Position numbers and translations under genes: made by a program. A stretch of DNA of 64,000 bases from contig NC_092323.1 of NCBI RefSeq assembly GCF_036785885.1, positions 6,890,501 through 6,954,500 on the forward strand. The letters run 5' to 3'. Shown in pieces: positions 11,901 to 25,000 of the stretch. The first letter of the stretch is position 1. Each line of letters starts with the position of its first letter. A model generated the notes under the pieces. It was given only the letters and a program-made list of their open reading frames with translations, had not been told where the DNA came from and ran no database searches. This DNA comes from Coffea arabica (Eukaryota > Streptophyta > Magnoliopsida > Gentianales > Rubiaceae).

Positions 11901-14295
11901 AAATTCGTCTCCTGAAAAATGTAAAACCAATTTCTTGTTTGGAGTTCTGAACTCTGTCCCCATCAACGTAATTATTCCCAGCCTTTGCAGGCATTGCCGC
12001 ACACATTCAACCAACCCTTTTGGGTTCAAGGGAGCTTTGATTTATAGAAATCTAGAAGGGCTGTTACCAAATACGGTAAGAAGCACATTTATACAACTAG
12101 CCACCTTAAGAGTTCCATACTCTTCGTTTATATATATATATATAATTAATGCAACAGTATCTCAAATAACCCTCTGCTTTCTTACAAAAATCACGAGTCC
12201 ATGGAATAACGGATAATTAGTATGTTGATGTTCACCTAATAATGATAATAATAATAATAATAATAATAATAAAGTGTATAAAAATAGAGACAGTTTTTTT
12301 TTTTTTTTTTGTAATTCAAGTACAAAAGCGGAAGGGAAAAGGGGAAAAATGGATGTTTGAGTATCGAATCAGGACATTATGATAATGTAGTTAATGCTCC
12401 TCTCAACTGAGTTGGATCTTCGGAATTGGTTTCTAATCCTACATTAGTGCAACTGGGCTGGCACAAAATATAGGATATAGAACCCCGGGTGGCTCACTTC
12501 TACCGACCAGTGACTACTGAGAATGTCGAAGATGGTGTACTGTTCATGTCATTTGGTTTCGGAAAAACATGTAAAATTTGAAGATGCAAAGGAAAGACTG
12601 ATGAGATTGAAGTGGAGGAGATTAGAAGACGAGAGCACTAAAATTCCCGCGTATGGAGCACAATATTAAAGAATGAAGGGAAATGGAACTATTAACATGA
12701 AATGACTAACGAGTGTCTTTAAAATAGTTTTATGTATTATTTTTTTTCTAATTCGGGAAAGTATCTAAATGTAGAAGAAAAATAAATATGAATGTGTGTA
12801 TTTAGATAGCAAATTAAGTGTTGTAATGAGTAGGCTGATTGAAAAAAAACCCAAACTGAAAAAATAAGCATCAAATTTATCCCCGTGATTGAGGCATTAA
12901 GATGGTGACAACCACTCCAAACATCACTTTCTCCCATATCTTTACTCCTTTATACCAAATCAAAAAGTATAATATGCTATTGGATAAAAGATCCTTTTTT
13001 TTATAAATATATATATATATTTATTTGGACCAAATTCGAAGAGTCATACCCAGGTCTTTATATTACATGACCTCCTCACACGAGTTTTCCTGACGGAACT
13101 AAGACAGGAAAACAGGGAGAGGAGAATTATATATATATATATATATAAATGTGTATTGGGATCTTTTTTGTCCCCCACAAACCAAATTCCTGCCAAATTT
13201 AAAATAGATCTCCACAAATAACGTAATATAACTTTCCTGGAGGATGGCAAAGCAGGTTGTAATTTGGTCACTGTCAAATCAACAGTACAGTCATAGCAAG
13301 TTGGATTGGTTATTAGTACTAAACTAGCCACTAATTATTGTTTAATTCTCTCAAGCTACTAGTCATTTGGCTTTCGTAGCGAGTAATTAAATGACAAACT
13401 TATTGGAATTTGTTTCCGGTTATTTGTAAAGAAAGTATGAACAACTTGGGATTATTTTCCTAATGGTTTTGTAGGTTTTTCAAATTACTACTCAAATTTG
13501 GTTACTAGTAACCAACCAAGTGACAACTAATCTAGTAAATTTTCAATGTTACCAGTAACTTTCCTCAGCTTTACTAATAATTTAGGCTATTAGTAGTCTT
13601 CCAAATCACAACTGGTAACTAAGCTTTGACTGCTAATAACCCTTTTTTTTAAACTTTTAATTGAGTACGATTTCAGCATGGCCCTTTCGGCATATTTTCT
13701 AACGCCTCCTTTTTTTGTTTCAATGCGACGATGCCTGCTAATCCTGCTTTTTTTTTTTTTTGACAAGAGGCCTCGAGTAATCCTCTCCATTAACTTTACC
13801 GGGTCCGGGGCCTCTACAGATGCAGGGCCAACCAGCCCCCGCGTTGAATGGCCCAAGATCGCACAGGAACGAATTTTGAAATCAGTGACCCAGATCAAGA
13901 CGGGCCCCTCCAGCCTGATCATGGGCCAATCACCTGGACCAGCCCCTCACCCAAGTTTGCCTCTCGAGGATTTGTAGCCTTCGCCGCAATTGACAAACAA
14001 AAATACACGGAAGCCAGCATGAGGGGCCGAAAAGCAAAGAATTTAACAATCCTTCTTGGTAACCAGTATTGTATTTTGTTAAAAGCTGATGACTAAAATG
14101 CAGTATTTTCACAGTAACTTCCTTCAGCATTATCCAACATAAAGGAACACTATCTGGATTCTATATTACACACTGAAATTCGTCTTTAAACAAAGATATG
14201 TGAAAGCTAGTTCATAAGTTTTCACAATCAAAAATGTAGACTAAGATTATCTTTACCATGAACAGTATCCTTGAGCAAAAATCACTAACCAAGGG
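8943..14295. other. Intergenic, 5.3 kb, no gene recognised
   Basis: This region separates the MYB gene from the tail-to-tail BCAT gene. It contains AT microsatellites near 9890-9928, 13007-13022 and 13128-13147, a TAA repeat at about 12238-12272 and poly-T tracts near 12295-12310 and 13749-13761. A short hairpin CTCAGAAC-N6-GTTCTGAG sits near 10048-10069. Small reading frames, including one of about 99 codons at 13678-13977, match no protein I recognise. The first few hundred bases presumably include the MYB 3' UTR. Confidence 0.5.
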
Positions 14296-17200
14296 TTACT
14301 TAAGCTCAACGATCCAATCCATTTTATCCTCCGAGATTCCCATCTGCAAACTTGTTAGAGCAGAATACAATTGTTGCGCAACACGACCAACACCATCTGC
14401 TCCGTAGGTCACCCTGCACAGTAAAGTAGGGAGGTGCCTTAGGGAACACAAATATTTTGAAGTCCACTTGGGAGTAAAGTAGTGGAATAATGAAAGGACG
14501 GGAAAAATAACATCTCCTGCTCACAAAAATTATCGACAAATGGGGCGATATGTAGCACGTGCTAAATGACTAAAAACAGGATAATAGACAATGGGAATGC
14601 TACTGGTAGAAAAGAAGTGAGTGATAGCGGACAAAATGAGTAACCTCCTAAAATGCCCCTTTCCAATCATACCCTCATTTTGTCATCCTACCAGACCACT
14701 CCTATTTTAGTTCTCAGCACCATCTCCCTACTATGTCTCTCAAATCGCATACTTAAAGATATGAACACATGCATAATCATAAATAAATACTTGAGAAAAT
14801 CGTCATGAAGTAACATCTTTGAAGTGAAAAACAAAGGTAAAAACAATTTCTCATGGATTTATGCATTGTGGCAAGCTTAGTGGTGATGATGCTTTGCCCG
14901 TACAGAGCATATTAAAAACTGTTCAAGTGAAGATAATTGGGTTTGCAACAGGGTTTGCTTAATCCTTGATTGTGAGGGTTTGGTGCAAGGCTTGTATTGT
15001 TGGTGATGAGAAAAATGTAACTACTGTTTTTTTCCAGCTATTCATGGCACAATACAGGTGCATTATCATGAAAGAGGAACAAGAATTTGGGAGGATCACA
15101 CAATCAAGAAGTGGAAAATAAGGTAGGAAGAGAGTCTAGGGTGTTGTTTTAGCTTTTCAAAGTAGAGGCTGATAGTGGTTAGAAAGAGGAAGGCAGATAA
15201 CTCGCCATGAATGCAGCAATGGTTTTGCAATTGAATTTTCTGCCTTTGCCTTTCTCTGAAGATGTGGATGTTGACCATAGCAGAACGTATAATTAGTACG
15301 GTAACGCACAGACGAAGGTACATGTGAACCACAAAAACTATTAAGTAACACCGATAGTTACCTTTTACCCTGATAAGTTATGCTTCCAACAGGAGACACG
15401 ACAACCGCTGTTCCTGTGCAGAATACTTCATCTGCATCAAGCAATTCATCCACACTGACTGACCGTTCCTCAACCTACATATATTAGCAAATAAGCTTTC
15501 AATAGCTTACAGCAGCTGTATTGAAAATCCACGAGTCTATCAGCAGCAAAGAACTCCAGCTCAGCAAGGGACATCAATGGGAAATTATGGAAAGAAATAA
15601 ACAGGAACTAGTGTTGTTTTCGATAAAAAAGAAACCGCAACAAAATGTTTTGTCATACTCGTTTCTATCAAGCTATAGTTTTAACGCTTGGGAAATGTTC
15701 TAATGTTTTTATTAGCTGTAGATCAAGCTGGAATATGAGTATAATGTCAAATCACTGACTAATCAGACTCATGAATCGGCTTGATCTGCAAATTGCAGAA
15801 AAAAGCTAGCATAATAGTCTCCACAGTGCCAGAGGTTACCTGGAAGCCTTGGCTAAGAGCAACATCAAGTATGCTCTTTCGTGTAATGCCAGGTAGGATA
15901 GTTCCTTTTATTGCAGGAGTTGTAATGACATTTCCCTATAGGAAGAGAATTTGAATAGCATCAATATGTATCACTAAAAAAGGTTCCTTGGTAAAAGGTT
16001 CACATATTATCCTGGTCATGTAATTAAATAATTGTTACGTGTTTTTTGGAAATGTACAAAACCGGTTCTATTTGTCCCATCATGAATCAAGAAAGGCCAC
16101 AAGGTAATATGCATCTGACCATGAACAGTGTACCTTCACAAGAAAAACATTGCAAGAGGAGACCTCTTCTAGATATCTCTTATGAACGCTGTCAAGGTAG
16201 AGAACATCAGAATAGCCTTTGGCTTTTGCAGCACTCTGGGCCTTTAGGACCTACAAATTGCAAGCCAGAAGATCCTAAAGGTTTTAGCAATTTCTAGGCT
16301 AATCAAACACACAACATCGTGATCCACTCTTTTAGTGAAAAGGAAGAATGTGGTTCTACAGGTAATACAGCTTGCTGCTATCAAAATTACACCTTATTGA
16401 CAGAATGAATAACAAAAATACCAGAACCAGGAGAGTAGCTTACCGCAGCATAATTCCCGATAGTCTTGACACCTCCAGTACCGCCTGGAGTTGCACGATG
16501 CATGTCAGTCTCAACTATCAAGTTTATTGGTGCCAAACCTTCCTGGGAATAAATTAAACGTAAAACCATAGGGAGGTTAACAAATCCACCAATAAAAAAA
16601 GTTAACACAGACCTCAACTAGGATATTTGCAAACACAAGTAAATAGAAATAGACTGTTATAATTTGATTACCTGAAAAGCAAATTTAAATCATTCTTGAG
16701 ACAAAAGACTACCATGGTAGATCAGTTAACTGGCGTAATATAGTCAAGTTGACTAACATAATATGAAAAGCTGGCTTTTGTTTCCAATCTGTCCTATTAG
16801 TTCGCCATCCAACCCACTATCCATTTAGAAACCATATTCTTGTAACTTTTTGATTACCCTACATTCATGTTACTTGTATCTACCTATTATTATTGCCTTT
16901 TTAGAAGTGAATATTATGTAGTTCTCAAAAGATATCATCAGCTTTCCAATTACAACTAATTCTGCATTGAGATGTTTAAGAAAAAATCCATCTTGACATT
17001 CACATTCTTCTTTGTTACACTATACTATAGTCATGTTTTGTCTCAGTTACTTAAAAGTGAGTCCCACAAATATTGCATTTTTTTGCCTATATTATAGGTA
17101 TAGTGATCAACAAATTGTTCGATATCATTCAAGAGCTTCTGGTTACTTCTCCCTGCCAGTCTCAGCAGAAACTTCCAGGGATGTCAGCTTGAAAGCAATA

Positions 17201-18967
17201 TAAAGTGCCAAAAATCACCATAGCAAATGCATAATAGCCAACGGACAAAAACTAATACCTTAAAATAGTTGCCTACAGGTGATACATATATTAGAAATGT
17301 ATACTCTGGAGCTGGTGCCAGACCAAGAACAGCGCCACTCCCCATCAGCAATGGTCTGATGTACAAGGAACCTTTACCTGGTGGAGGAATCTGGAAAGAG
17401 GCGGAGCAACAAGCAAAGAATTAACATGAGAGACACAAGAGCTAGCCATGGAGAAAGGTTACATGCCACATTACCCATCTTTTATTAGCCAAAACAGTGA
17501 CTTTTACAGCTTCCACAAACTGTTCAACAGTTGGTGAAGGCATGCACATACGTTCTGCACCCATCCGCAACCGCAAAGCATTCTCCTCAGGACGGAAAAG
17601 TAAAATTTTGCCATCATGTTTTCTATAAGCCTTTAGACCTTCAAATAAACCCTACAAACAAATTACAATAAAACATCCTCTATACGCTTCAAAGCATGTG
17701 AACAAAACAACCAGATCTTGAACAAAGAACAAAGTCTATAAACTGTCTAAAAATTTAAAAGGAAAATGAAAAACACGCTAGGCACTGTTTACGCTACAGA
17801 AAAACTATGGAATTAAACAAAAAACAGTAGTAGACATTATAAAGTTATATTAAACTCGTTCATGCAACAACGATAAAGCTCTTAAAGGATTACCTGTCCG
17901 TAGTTTAAGATACCAGCTGATGGGCTCAACTCAATGTTCCCAAAACGCTGCAATTCGCCTTTTGTAAAGTTTTCACCTTGAGAACATTTCATGACATACA
18001 TATAATCAGTAGACATGAAGCCAAAGCCAAGGTTGTCCCAGTCGATGTCAGCTAATTCAGTGGTCACATTGCTGTAATTGAAAAAATTCAACTTCACTAA
18101 AATTGATTTTTCAGCACTCAAAATGAAAGTGTATGAATGAAGGTTCACTTGTAAGATGTTATCACAGACTAAACCTCAACAAAAGCAAGGAAAAATCTCC
18201 TGATCATCATTCACGCATCACATATTTTATTTTTAATTTCAATCATCCAAACACACTCTCACTAGCTTATCAACTCGTACTTCTGGATCGCAGTGATGGT
18301 GTGCTCAAAATCAGATTTAACATCCATTCCATCTCAATAATCAAAAGCCAAACATTCTGATGAAGGAGTAGGATTCTAATGTTATCGGTCCGCAAAACTT
18401 CACATCTGCTTCTCGATGGGCTTTAATTGTAGAAATATTGAATCTTTAAAAGTAAGGAATGACATGCAGTAAGAAACAAATTGTGTCTTGCCAAAGTTTC
18501 TAGGTCCAACTTAACAGCACATCTTGAAGATTAAGCAGCACAACTAATTCTGACCAAAAAAAAAGGAACAGCGTACCTTGTGGGAGAGGCCACGCGCGAA
18601 GTAGTACCATTATTGTTACTGGTAGTACGCAATGCAAAATGTGATTGCTTTTGCAGCTGCATTTCATAATAAATATACTATCAATTAGTCAAAACTCCCA
18701 TGCAAAAACAAGCAAAAAAAAACTAGCATAGCATAAATAAAGGGGGCAAACCCAAGAAAGGGCAAAAAATCTGCATCGATTAATTACAGGGGGTTCATTT
18801 TGATTAGAAAGACAATGCTCTGATGATGATACCTTGAGAGGTAGGGAGAAAAGGTGTGTTTTTTCAGTGAAGAAAGGAGGGAGAAGCTTAAGAGCGCTTC
18901 TTGATGGCCCCAATAGTTGATTTGGGGGAATTGGGTGAAGCCCTGCAAAAACTGCGCAGTTTTCCAT
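14296..18967 (-). CDS. BCAT3: Plastid branched-chain amino acid aminotransferase
   Basis: Ten exons on the minus strand: 18967-18833, 18656-18577, 18071-17894, 17651-17475, 17390-17259, 16542-16444, 16250-16134, 15935-15840, 15474-15362 and 14413-14296. They give 414 residues, the normal length for plant BCATs. The fold-type IV PLP enzyme catalyses the reversible last step of leucine, isoleucine and valine synthesis, using glutamate and 2-oxoglutarate. Conserved blocks are [14 protein letters not shown] (about 76-89), [14 protein letters not shown] (132 onwards), [36 protein letters not shown] with the probable PLP lysine K260, and [13 protein letters not shown]. The first 75 or so residues are Ser/Thr/Leu/Lys-rich and low in acid, fitting a plastid transit peptide. 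The only in-frame ATG near the N-terminus is 18967; a longer open frame upstream has no ATG. Closest by recall to Arabidopsis BCAT3, so the paralogue symbol is tentative. Confidence 0.96.
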
Positions 18968-19796
18968 TTCCTTCCCACTCCCTCGCTCTCTTTCCTTCGA
19001 TTCTCTCTCTCTCTCTGGTTTTCTTGGGTCGTCCTTGACCAAAATGCTGCTCGGGAGATGGAGGCTTATAGTACCAATTTGTCTACAGGGCAGTAATAAA
19101 TAAGTACTTTGGTATAGTTATCAGTATGGTCGTGTCGTGGGTTCGAATCAGTATAGTAATAATAGTAATAAAAGACGTAATTTGGTTGTCACGTATGAGA
19201 TCTTTTGTCAGTTTTATTTAGGGTATTTGGTTTCCGTTTCAGGTTCATTAGCTTCTTTTTCCTTCCTTTGGCCTGCGTCGTTGCCGCCGGCGGCCGTGTT
19301 ATATTTTATTTAATCAAAGTCATCCAGTCGTCTTAACTCTTAACACATTGTACACAAGAAAAACTCTTAACACGTTAATTGGGGACTGTTTGGCTTTGCC
19401 TACTGCATGGGTGGTGGAATCCCTATCATGGAACTTCCGTCTACTTAACAATCACCTCTTTTATTCTTGACACGTTTTTTACTCGATTTTTTTTATTTTT
19501 TATTTCATATAATCACATTATAAAAATTATTACAGTAATTATTTTACATAATAATTCAAATAATCTCCTATCCGAACACTCCCTGTTTACATACCAAAAC
19601 ACTCCTACTATCAAAACCATATTAGGTGCGTTTATATTGCCTTCTCATATTCGATGAAGAAAACAACATTTATTTTAAGTTCAGAAATAGGAAATACTAT
19701 AGCACTACTTCTTGAGTTGATTAATAAAGCAGCTGTGATAATATAGAAAAATAATTTTCTAGACTTGAAATAGGTTTTACACTAATCTCGCATCAT
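18968..19796. other. BCAT upstream region
   Basis: This is the presumed promoter and 5' UTR of the BCAT gene, read leftwards. A CT/GA microsatellite at about 19000-19016 lies in the likely leader. No second gene is seen. A GGTTCGAATC string near 19139-19148 looks like a tRNA T-loop, but no tRNA cloverleaf surrounds it. Confidence 0.45.
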
Positions 19797-19804
19797 CTCC
19801 TACT

Positions 19805-20686
19805 TAAACTTGTCAATCGAGCCTAATGAATCGGTTTTTCATGAGCTCGAGTTCGGTTTATTTAATTTGTAACATTTTCGAGTTTCGGGTTATGAGTTTC
19901 GAGTTAATAAAAATGAAACTCATACTCAACTCATAATATTTGGATTGTGAATCTCATTCGGATTTAGTCCAAACTCACTTATTACTCCTTAATTTTCTTA
20001 ATATAATTACTATAACTATTAAGTTGTAAAACTAATTTAACATTTACAAAATTACAACATTAAAATTAAACATGAACAAGTAATAGTTTTTAAAAAGCAT
20101 ATAAACCAAAAAAATTTCATCAATATTTATATCTAATTCATTTAAAATACATGAAAATAGTAACAAAACATGCGATCATAAGCCAATATATTTTCAAAGA
20201 TTGGAATTTCTTTATAGCCTTGTGATTTGAATCCAAACATGCGTGATGATTTGTTCTTCTAGACCCAAAAGAAATTGACCAATATTATTCCAACACAAAA
20301 ATTTACTCAACTGATAAGAAAACTTAGAGATTCAGTTATACATTACTAATATTGGCTTTCAAAAAACTAGTAGAAAAATCTTTAGATGTATTTTTGTGTT
20401 TTGTAATTTATATGTATTTAGTATTTAGTAATAATATATTTGAATATATAATTATATATAATATATATAAATATTATATATATAAGTAATTAAAGAGCCG
20501 GACTTATATCGGATTTGAGTTTAATGAGGCTCAAACTCGACTCATATTTAATTCAAGCCTAATTTTTAAATTCAAACTCGGACCGACTCACTAAAAAATC
20601 GAGGTCATTGGGCTTTTTCTCAGGCCGCATAAATCGAGCTCGAACTGGTTCGATCTCGAACTGGTTCGATTCCATTGATAGTCCTA
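19805..20686. mobile_element. Non-autonomous hAT-like element, 882 bp
   Basis: The left end begins TAAACTTGTCAATCGAGCC. The right end, reverse complemented, begins TAGGACTATCAATGGAATCG, so the termini are imperfect inverted repeats sharing TA....T.TCAAT. An 8-bp direct repeat CTCCTACT flanks the element at 19797-19804 and 20687-20694, as expected for hAT. Both subterminal regions are rich in CTCGA and GTTCGA motifs in opposite orientations, resembling the clustered subterminal transposase sites of hAT elements. The core is very AT-rich and has no transposase frame. It is a deletion derivative or MITE-like family member. Confidence 0.72.
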
Positions 20687-20694
20687 CTCCTACT

Positions 20695-22070
20695 CTCTTG
20701 AAAGAAAGACAAAATGGACTAGTTAAAAAAGTAATGGCAGTTTTTTTCCTTCCTACAAGATTAGTTAAAGAATAGTAGGTGTTTGGTTATCTTTTTGAAC
20801 TCCCAAGAGCAAAAAGGCATTTAAAAATCATGTAACAAGAAAATGACGTCATTTTATGTGGAAATTTTTTTTGCCCTGACAAACTAGGGGAAAGATCAAG
20901 TCCACTCTTTTTGTAAGTCAAACATCAATCGGCCAAACAGCCGCCCACTGCTCTCCCACTTCTGAGTGATCTAAATTACTGGGAAAAAAATTTACTAAAC
21001 TTTCTTTTTTGGCCGGTGAACTTGATCGTTTTGTTGTTATTATTACTTAGTTGTATCTCAACTTTATATCTTTTTCCGCTAGTATCTTTATATCTTCTTC
21101 ATTATGCTTTCTCAGTGCGATGGTCCCACGAAGGCTCAATTTTATAGTGTCAGCATGCTCATGCATACAACGTATTTACTTACACACGCATATGAAGAAA
21201 AAGATTGACGAGTTCAACTAACAATCACAGCTCTATATGATTCAGGGCAAGTACTTGGAATTTCTAACCTGCATTGATTTGTTTCCTCCACAGAGCTGAG
21301 TCTTGCACTAAATCACAGCCACGGGGTTGCCTGATGATTAAGGAGTCCGCTCTAGCTCCCAAGGATGACCTATAACTAACTACATATAAATACTTTGTAT
21401 ACCGTGGGAACAGAATATATGCTCCCCACTAACTCCTTAATGAATGGCAGCAGGCTGTGAACGGCAAAATAAATTTACAAAAGAGTTGGCAGCAAATCCA
21501 TAAAAAGAGGGCGAGGAAAATATAAACTATACTATTGTGCAATGAGGTATCCGATTCTCAGATATCAAATATTGTAAAAACTAAACACCACGAAATACCA
21601 AGGACCCCAGAGTTCCAAGACGGTTAAATCCACATCTAAGCACCACATACTTCTCACTTGCATGTCTACATTACCAGCACAAGCACACACTGGTACAAAG
21701 TTATGAGCTAAAAACCAGCACAACTATACTAAAAACCTTCCTTTCAGCCAAGGAATGCTATCAAACACCTATTAACATCACCTACCTAACAAAAGCACGC
21801 ATGATTAAAAGCTCACATAAAGTAGCATTTACAAGATTAGTCAGCTTAGAAGACTAATAGCAGGCCACGTTAAAAGAGCCCCCAGTATCTAGTCGCTTAT
21901 CCTGACCATTTTGGTGCAGACCTGAAAGTAAAATCTACGCTGTCAAGAATAATGTCTGCATAGGAAAAAGGGAGAAGGTTGTGGAAAAAGAGGGGAGACA
22001 TACTTCCATGGATAGCTATCTCCAAGAACCAAAGCTATATAAATGCAGCAAGAAGAATTTGCTTGTTTTT
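20695..22070. other. Intergenic plus probable CRWN4 3' UTR
   Basis: No coding exon is recognised. The right few hundred bases probably hold the 3' untranslated region of the CRWN4 gene, which is read leftwards and stops at 22071. The rest is AT-rich with short T tracts. Small reading frames here are not protein-like. Confidence 0.45.
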
Positions 22071-25000
22071 CTACCTCGCCACTCTAGCTTCGGTCTCAAG
22101 GTTTATATTGTCATTGCTCTTTAGCCCATTATTGTTATCAAGTATATCGTCACTTTCTTGGGGCACAAACTCCTGCAGATACAAACATTCAAGATTGCCA
22201 ATGAGTTGAACAAGAAAAAGAATGATAAAAAAAAAACGAGCATTGAACACTGACAAGTTAGTCTATCTGATTCTAGAAGAAACAACAAACATACCAGGTT
22301 CACAGCAACTGAGAGTTAGTAGGTATAGTACATTATCACACGTAATTCCAAAAACAGTTGAGGTTGGAAGTTGAACTAGATATATCTACCAAGTTGATTC
22401 TTATAAAGCTAAAAAGGGGGGAAAATCAAGAATGCAACAAGAAAAATTAAAAAATATCCACACTACATGATGGTAAGGCATATAAATAGCGAGATATGAA
22501 GACCAATCACAATCTATTCTGCGCACTCATTCAATAAATGTCCAACTAAAATATTTCCCATCTTTAGAAGCTCAAAGCTAATAGCTGAAAGTCATATTTA
22601 TACAAATTGCAATGCAATGCAATTCAAGTGGCATCAAATGAGCTCGGAATCCGTGGTCAAGCATTAAGCTTAAGATGAACAATAGATTTCACAGTTCTCC
22701 AGTTAGCAGCAGTAGTTACCTGTACTGCAACATAATAAGACATCTAACATGAGCAAAACCAACTACATTTGCATCTAGTAAAAGTAATTCATCAAGACTA
22801 TTTAAAATTGTTGAGCTCCGCTTAAGTAACAAAGGCCACAAGATTGGACAATCATTGTTTTGAAATGGTCAAAAAAATAGAATATTTATGCCACGAGTAT
22901 GTTCAACAAAAAAATATAAAAGCCATCTACTACCCATATATTGACGGGATGAATCAACTTGTAACTACAGAAGTGAGACCAAAACAAAAAATTGTGGAAT
23001 TGCCAACACCAATTTAAATCAGGAACGCAATCATGATTATAGCTACCAGCTATATGTGGCAGTCTATAATTTCAAAATTTTTTTAAAGATCAACAAGAAT
23101 TCACCTAAAGAACCACAAACAATGATGACAAGACAAGGTGTTCTATTACCTGACTATCCCCACTAGCTCTTCCAACATCTACTGAGGTTACTTCCCGAAT
23201 CGTTATGATTTTATCTATATATACAGTGGTCTCCTCAGCACCAACAGGAGTTTGGTTAATTGGTTTTGCAGCATTCACAGCCTCTGCAGCATTTGCTTCT
23301 TTTGATAATGCACTATATGTAAACCACCCAGTCAAAATGCAACAGAAACAAATAATGTCAACACACAGGCATAATCAAACTACTTTTTGGGGGTTGGTAA
23401 GTACCTTGGAGAAAAACTGTCCAAAGCAACATCTTTCTCTTGCCTTCTCTTTTTGCTACTTGGAGTTTGCTCAAGCAGTGTATCAGCACAGCGCTTAAGC
23501 CAAGACAAAGGAGCAGAGAGAGCAGACGGTCCAGTATCTGATCGACCTGAATTGTGCGCAGTACCATTTGAATCTATTTTATTCTTTGCCGGCACCTTTC
23601 GTGGAGTGATACGATCTGGAATGACTTTTAAGTCCTCCAATTTCTTCAATTCCTCAATCTGAGCAAGAATCTCTCCCCTATCTGCATGCAGTAGTTCTCT
23701 CTGTTTTTCCAATTTCTCTCTCTGCAACTTAAGTTCTTCTATAGAACGATTTAGCTCAGCCCATTCCTCATCTCGTTTTTCACGGTCCAATTGGATCTCC
23801 TTTTTTTCAGTATCCAGTCTTTTCATTTCTGAGTTAACAAATTCCATTTCCTTCTGCACAGTTTCTCTAAGAGAAGCAATCTCCTGAAGTTCTTTCTTCT
23901 TTTCTTCATCAAAAACTTCCATTCTTTCCTTGAGATAACTTTCTATCTCTTCACGCCTCTTTTCAACACGGTTCACAAGTTCATTTTTCTGCACTTCAAT
24001 GTCTCGCAAAATCTCTGTACGTTCTTTTTGAATTTTGTTGAACCACTCAGACCTTTCACACTCTAACTCGCTCATGAAGGTTTGACGATCACAAGAAAGA
24101 GACTCAAGATCACGTTTATACTGATCACGTATTGCATCCTTCTCCAATTTGAGGTTGTTGCGCTCATCCTTAAGAAACTTGTAAATGGCTAACCTCTCTT
24201 CAGCAACACGTTCTTCTTCTTTTCTGAGCTCACCTCTTTTCTCATCAATTAATTCCCATTCAGTCTCAAACTTTGCTTTCTCTGCTTTCAGCTGATCTGC
24301 TTCAGCCTCAAGCTCCAGCTTCTGTGCTGTGATCATGTCAATCTCGTCCTTCAATCTTTTTTCTAGAACCAGTAAATCATTTGTTTCACTTGTCATTGCC
24401 TCCATTTTCTCTTCAGCATAACATATTTGTTTCTTTTTCTCCTCCAAAGAATCCAAAGACTTTTGGAGGTCAAGCTTTATTTGGTTGATCTCTTCTTTAT
24501 CTTTCTCCAGCAGGGACTTAGTCAACTCCACCTCTCCCTCAGCAGCAACAAGGTTTTTTTCTTTTTCTTCAAGTGAATGAAGCCTTTCTTCCAAATCTTT
24601 CTCCTTTTCCACAATTGCTTTTGCTTGAATCTCTAAATCATGCTCTTTATCCTTCACAAGCTCCTCCTTTTGCTTCATATCGATTTCCCTCAACTCCCAA
24701 GTCCGCCTCTTGGATTCAATTTCTTCTTCCACCAATTTGCGTGTCATTTCCATCTCTGCCTCAAAAGCAGACTTTTGTACATTCCATGCAGCTTCACGAT
24801 CATCTACTGCTTGTTGAACCCCATCCTACATAATGCATCCAGAAGCAAGTTTAAGCGGAATTTTACCCAATGAACAAACATCTTGCTAAGTTTCTGTTCT
24901 TATAATAACTTACAAACTCTTTGTTAGCTAATTTCCCTTGTAGAATAAGCAGCTCTTCCTCTTTCTTTGTAAGTTCACACTCCTTGCTGATAACAGCCTG

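Noticed and set aside
13678-13977. 99-codon frame with a GC-richer 3' half
   Set aside because: There is no recognisable domain, no credible splice context and a poly-T tract within it. Most likely non-coding or repeat-derived.
18689-19042. Longer N-terminal extension of the BCAT protein
   Set aside because: The extension has no ATG (its first codon is TTG) and would add a charged, repetitive stretch before the transit peptide. The ATG at 18967 fits the family.
19130-19160. GGTTCGAATC string resembling a tRNA T-loop
   Set aside because: No acceptor stem, D-arm or anticodon arm can be paired around it. It is a chance match in non-coding DNA.
23387-24873. Plus-strand reading frames opposite the large CRWN4 exon
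   Set aside because: They are shadows of the Glu/Lys-rich coiled-coil coding strand, giving Phe/Leu/Ser-rich antisense frames without introns or motifs.
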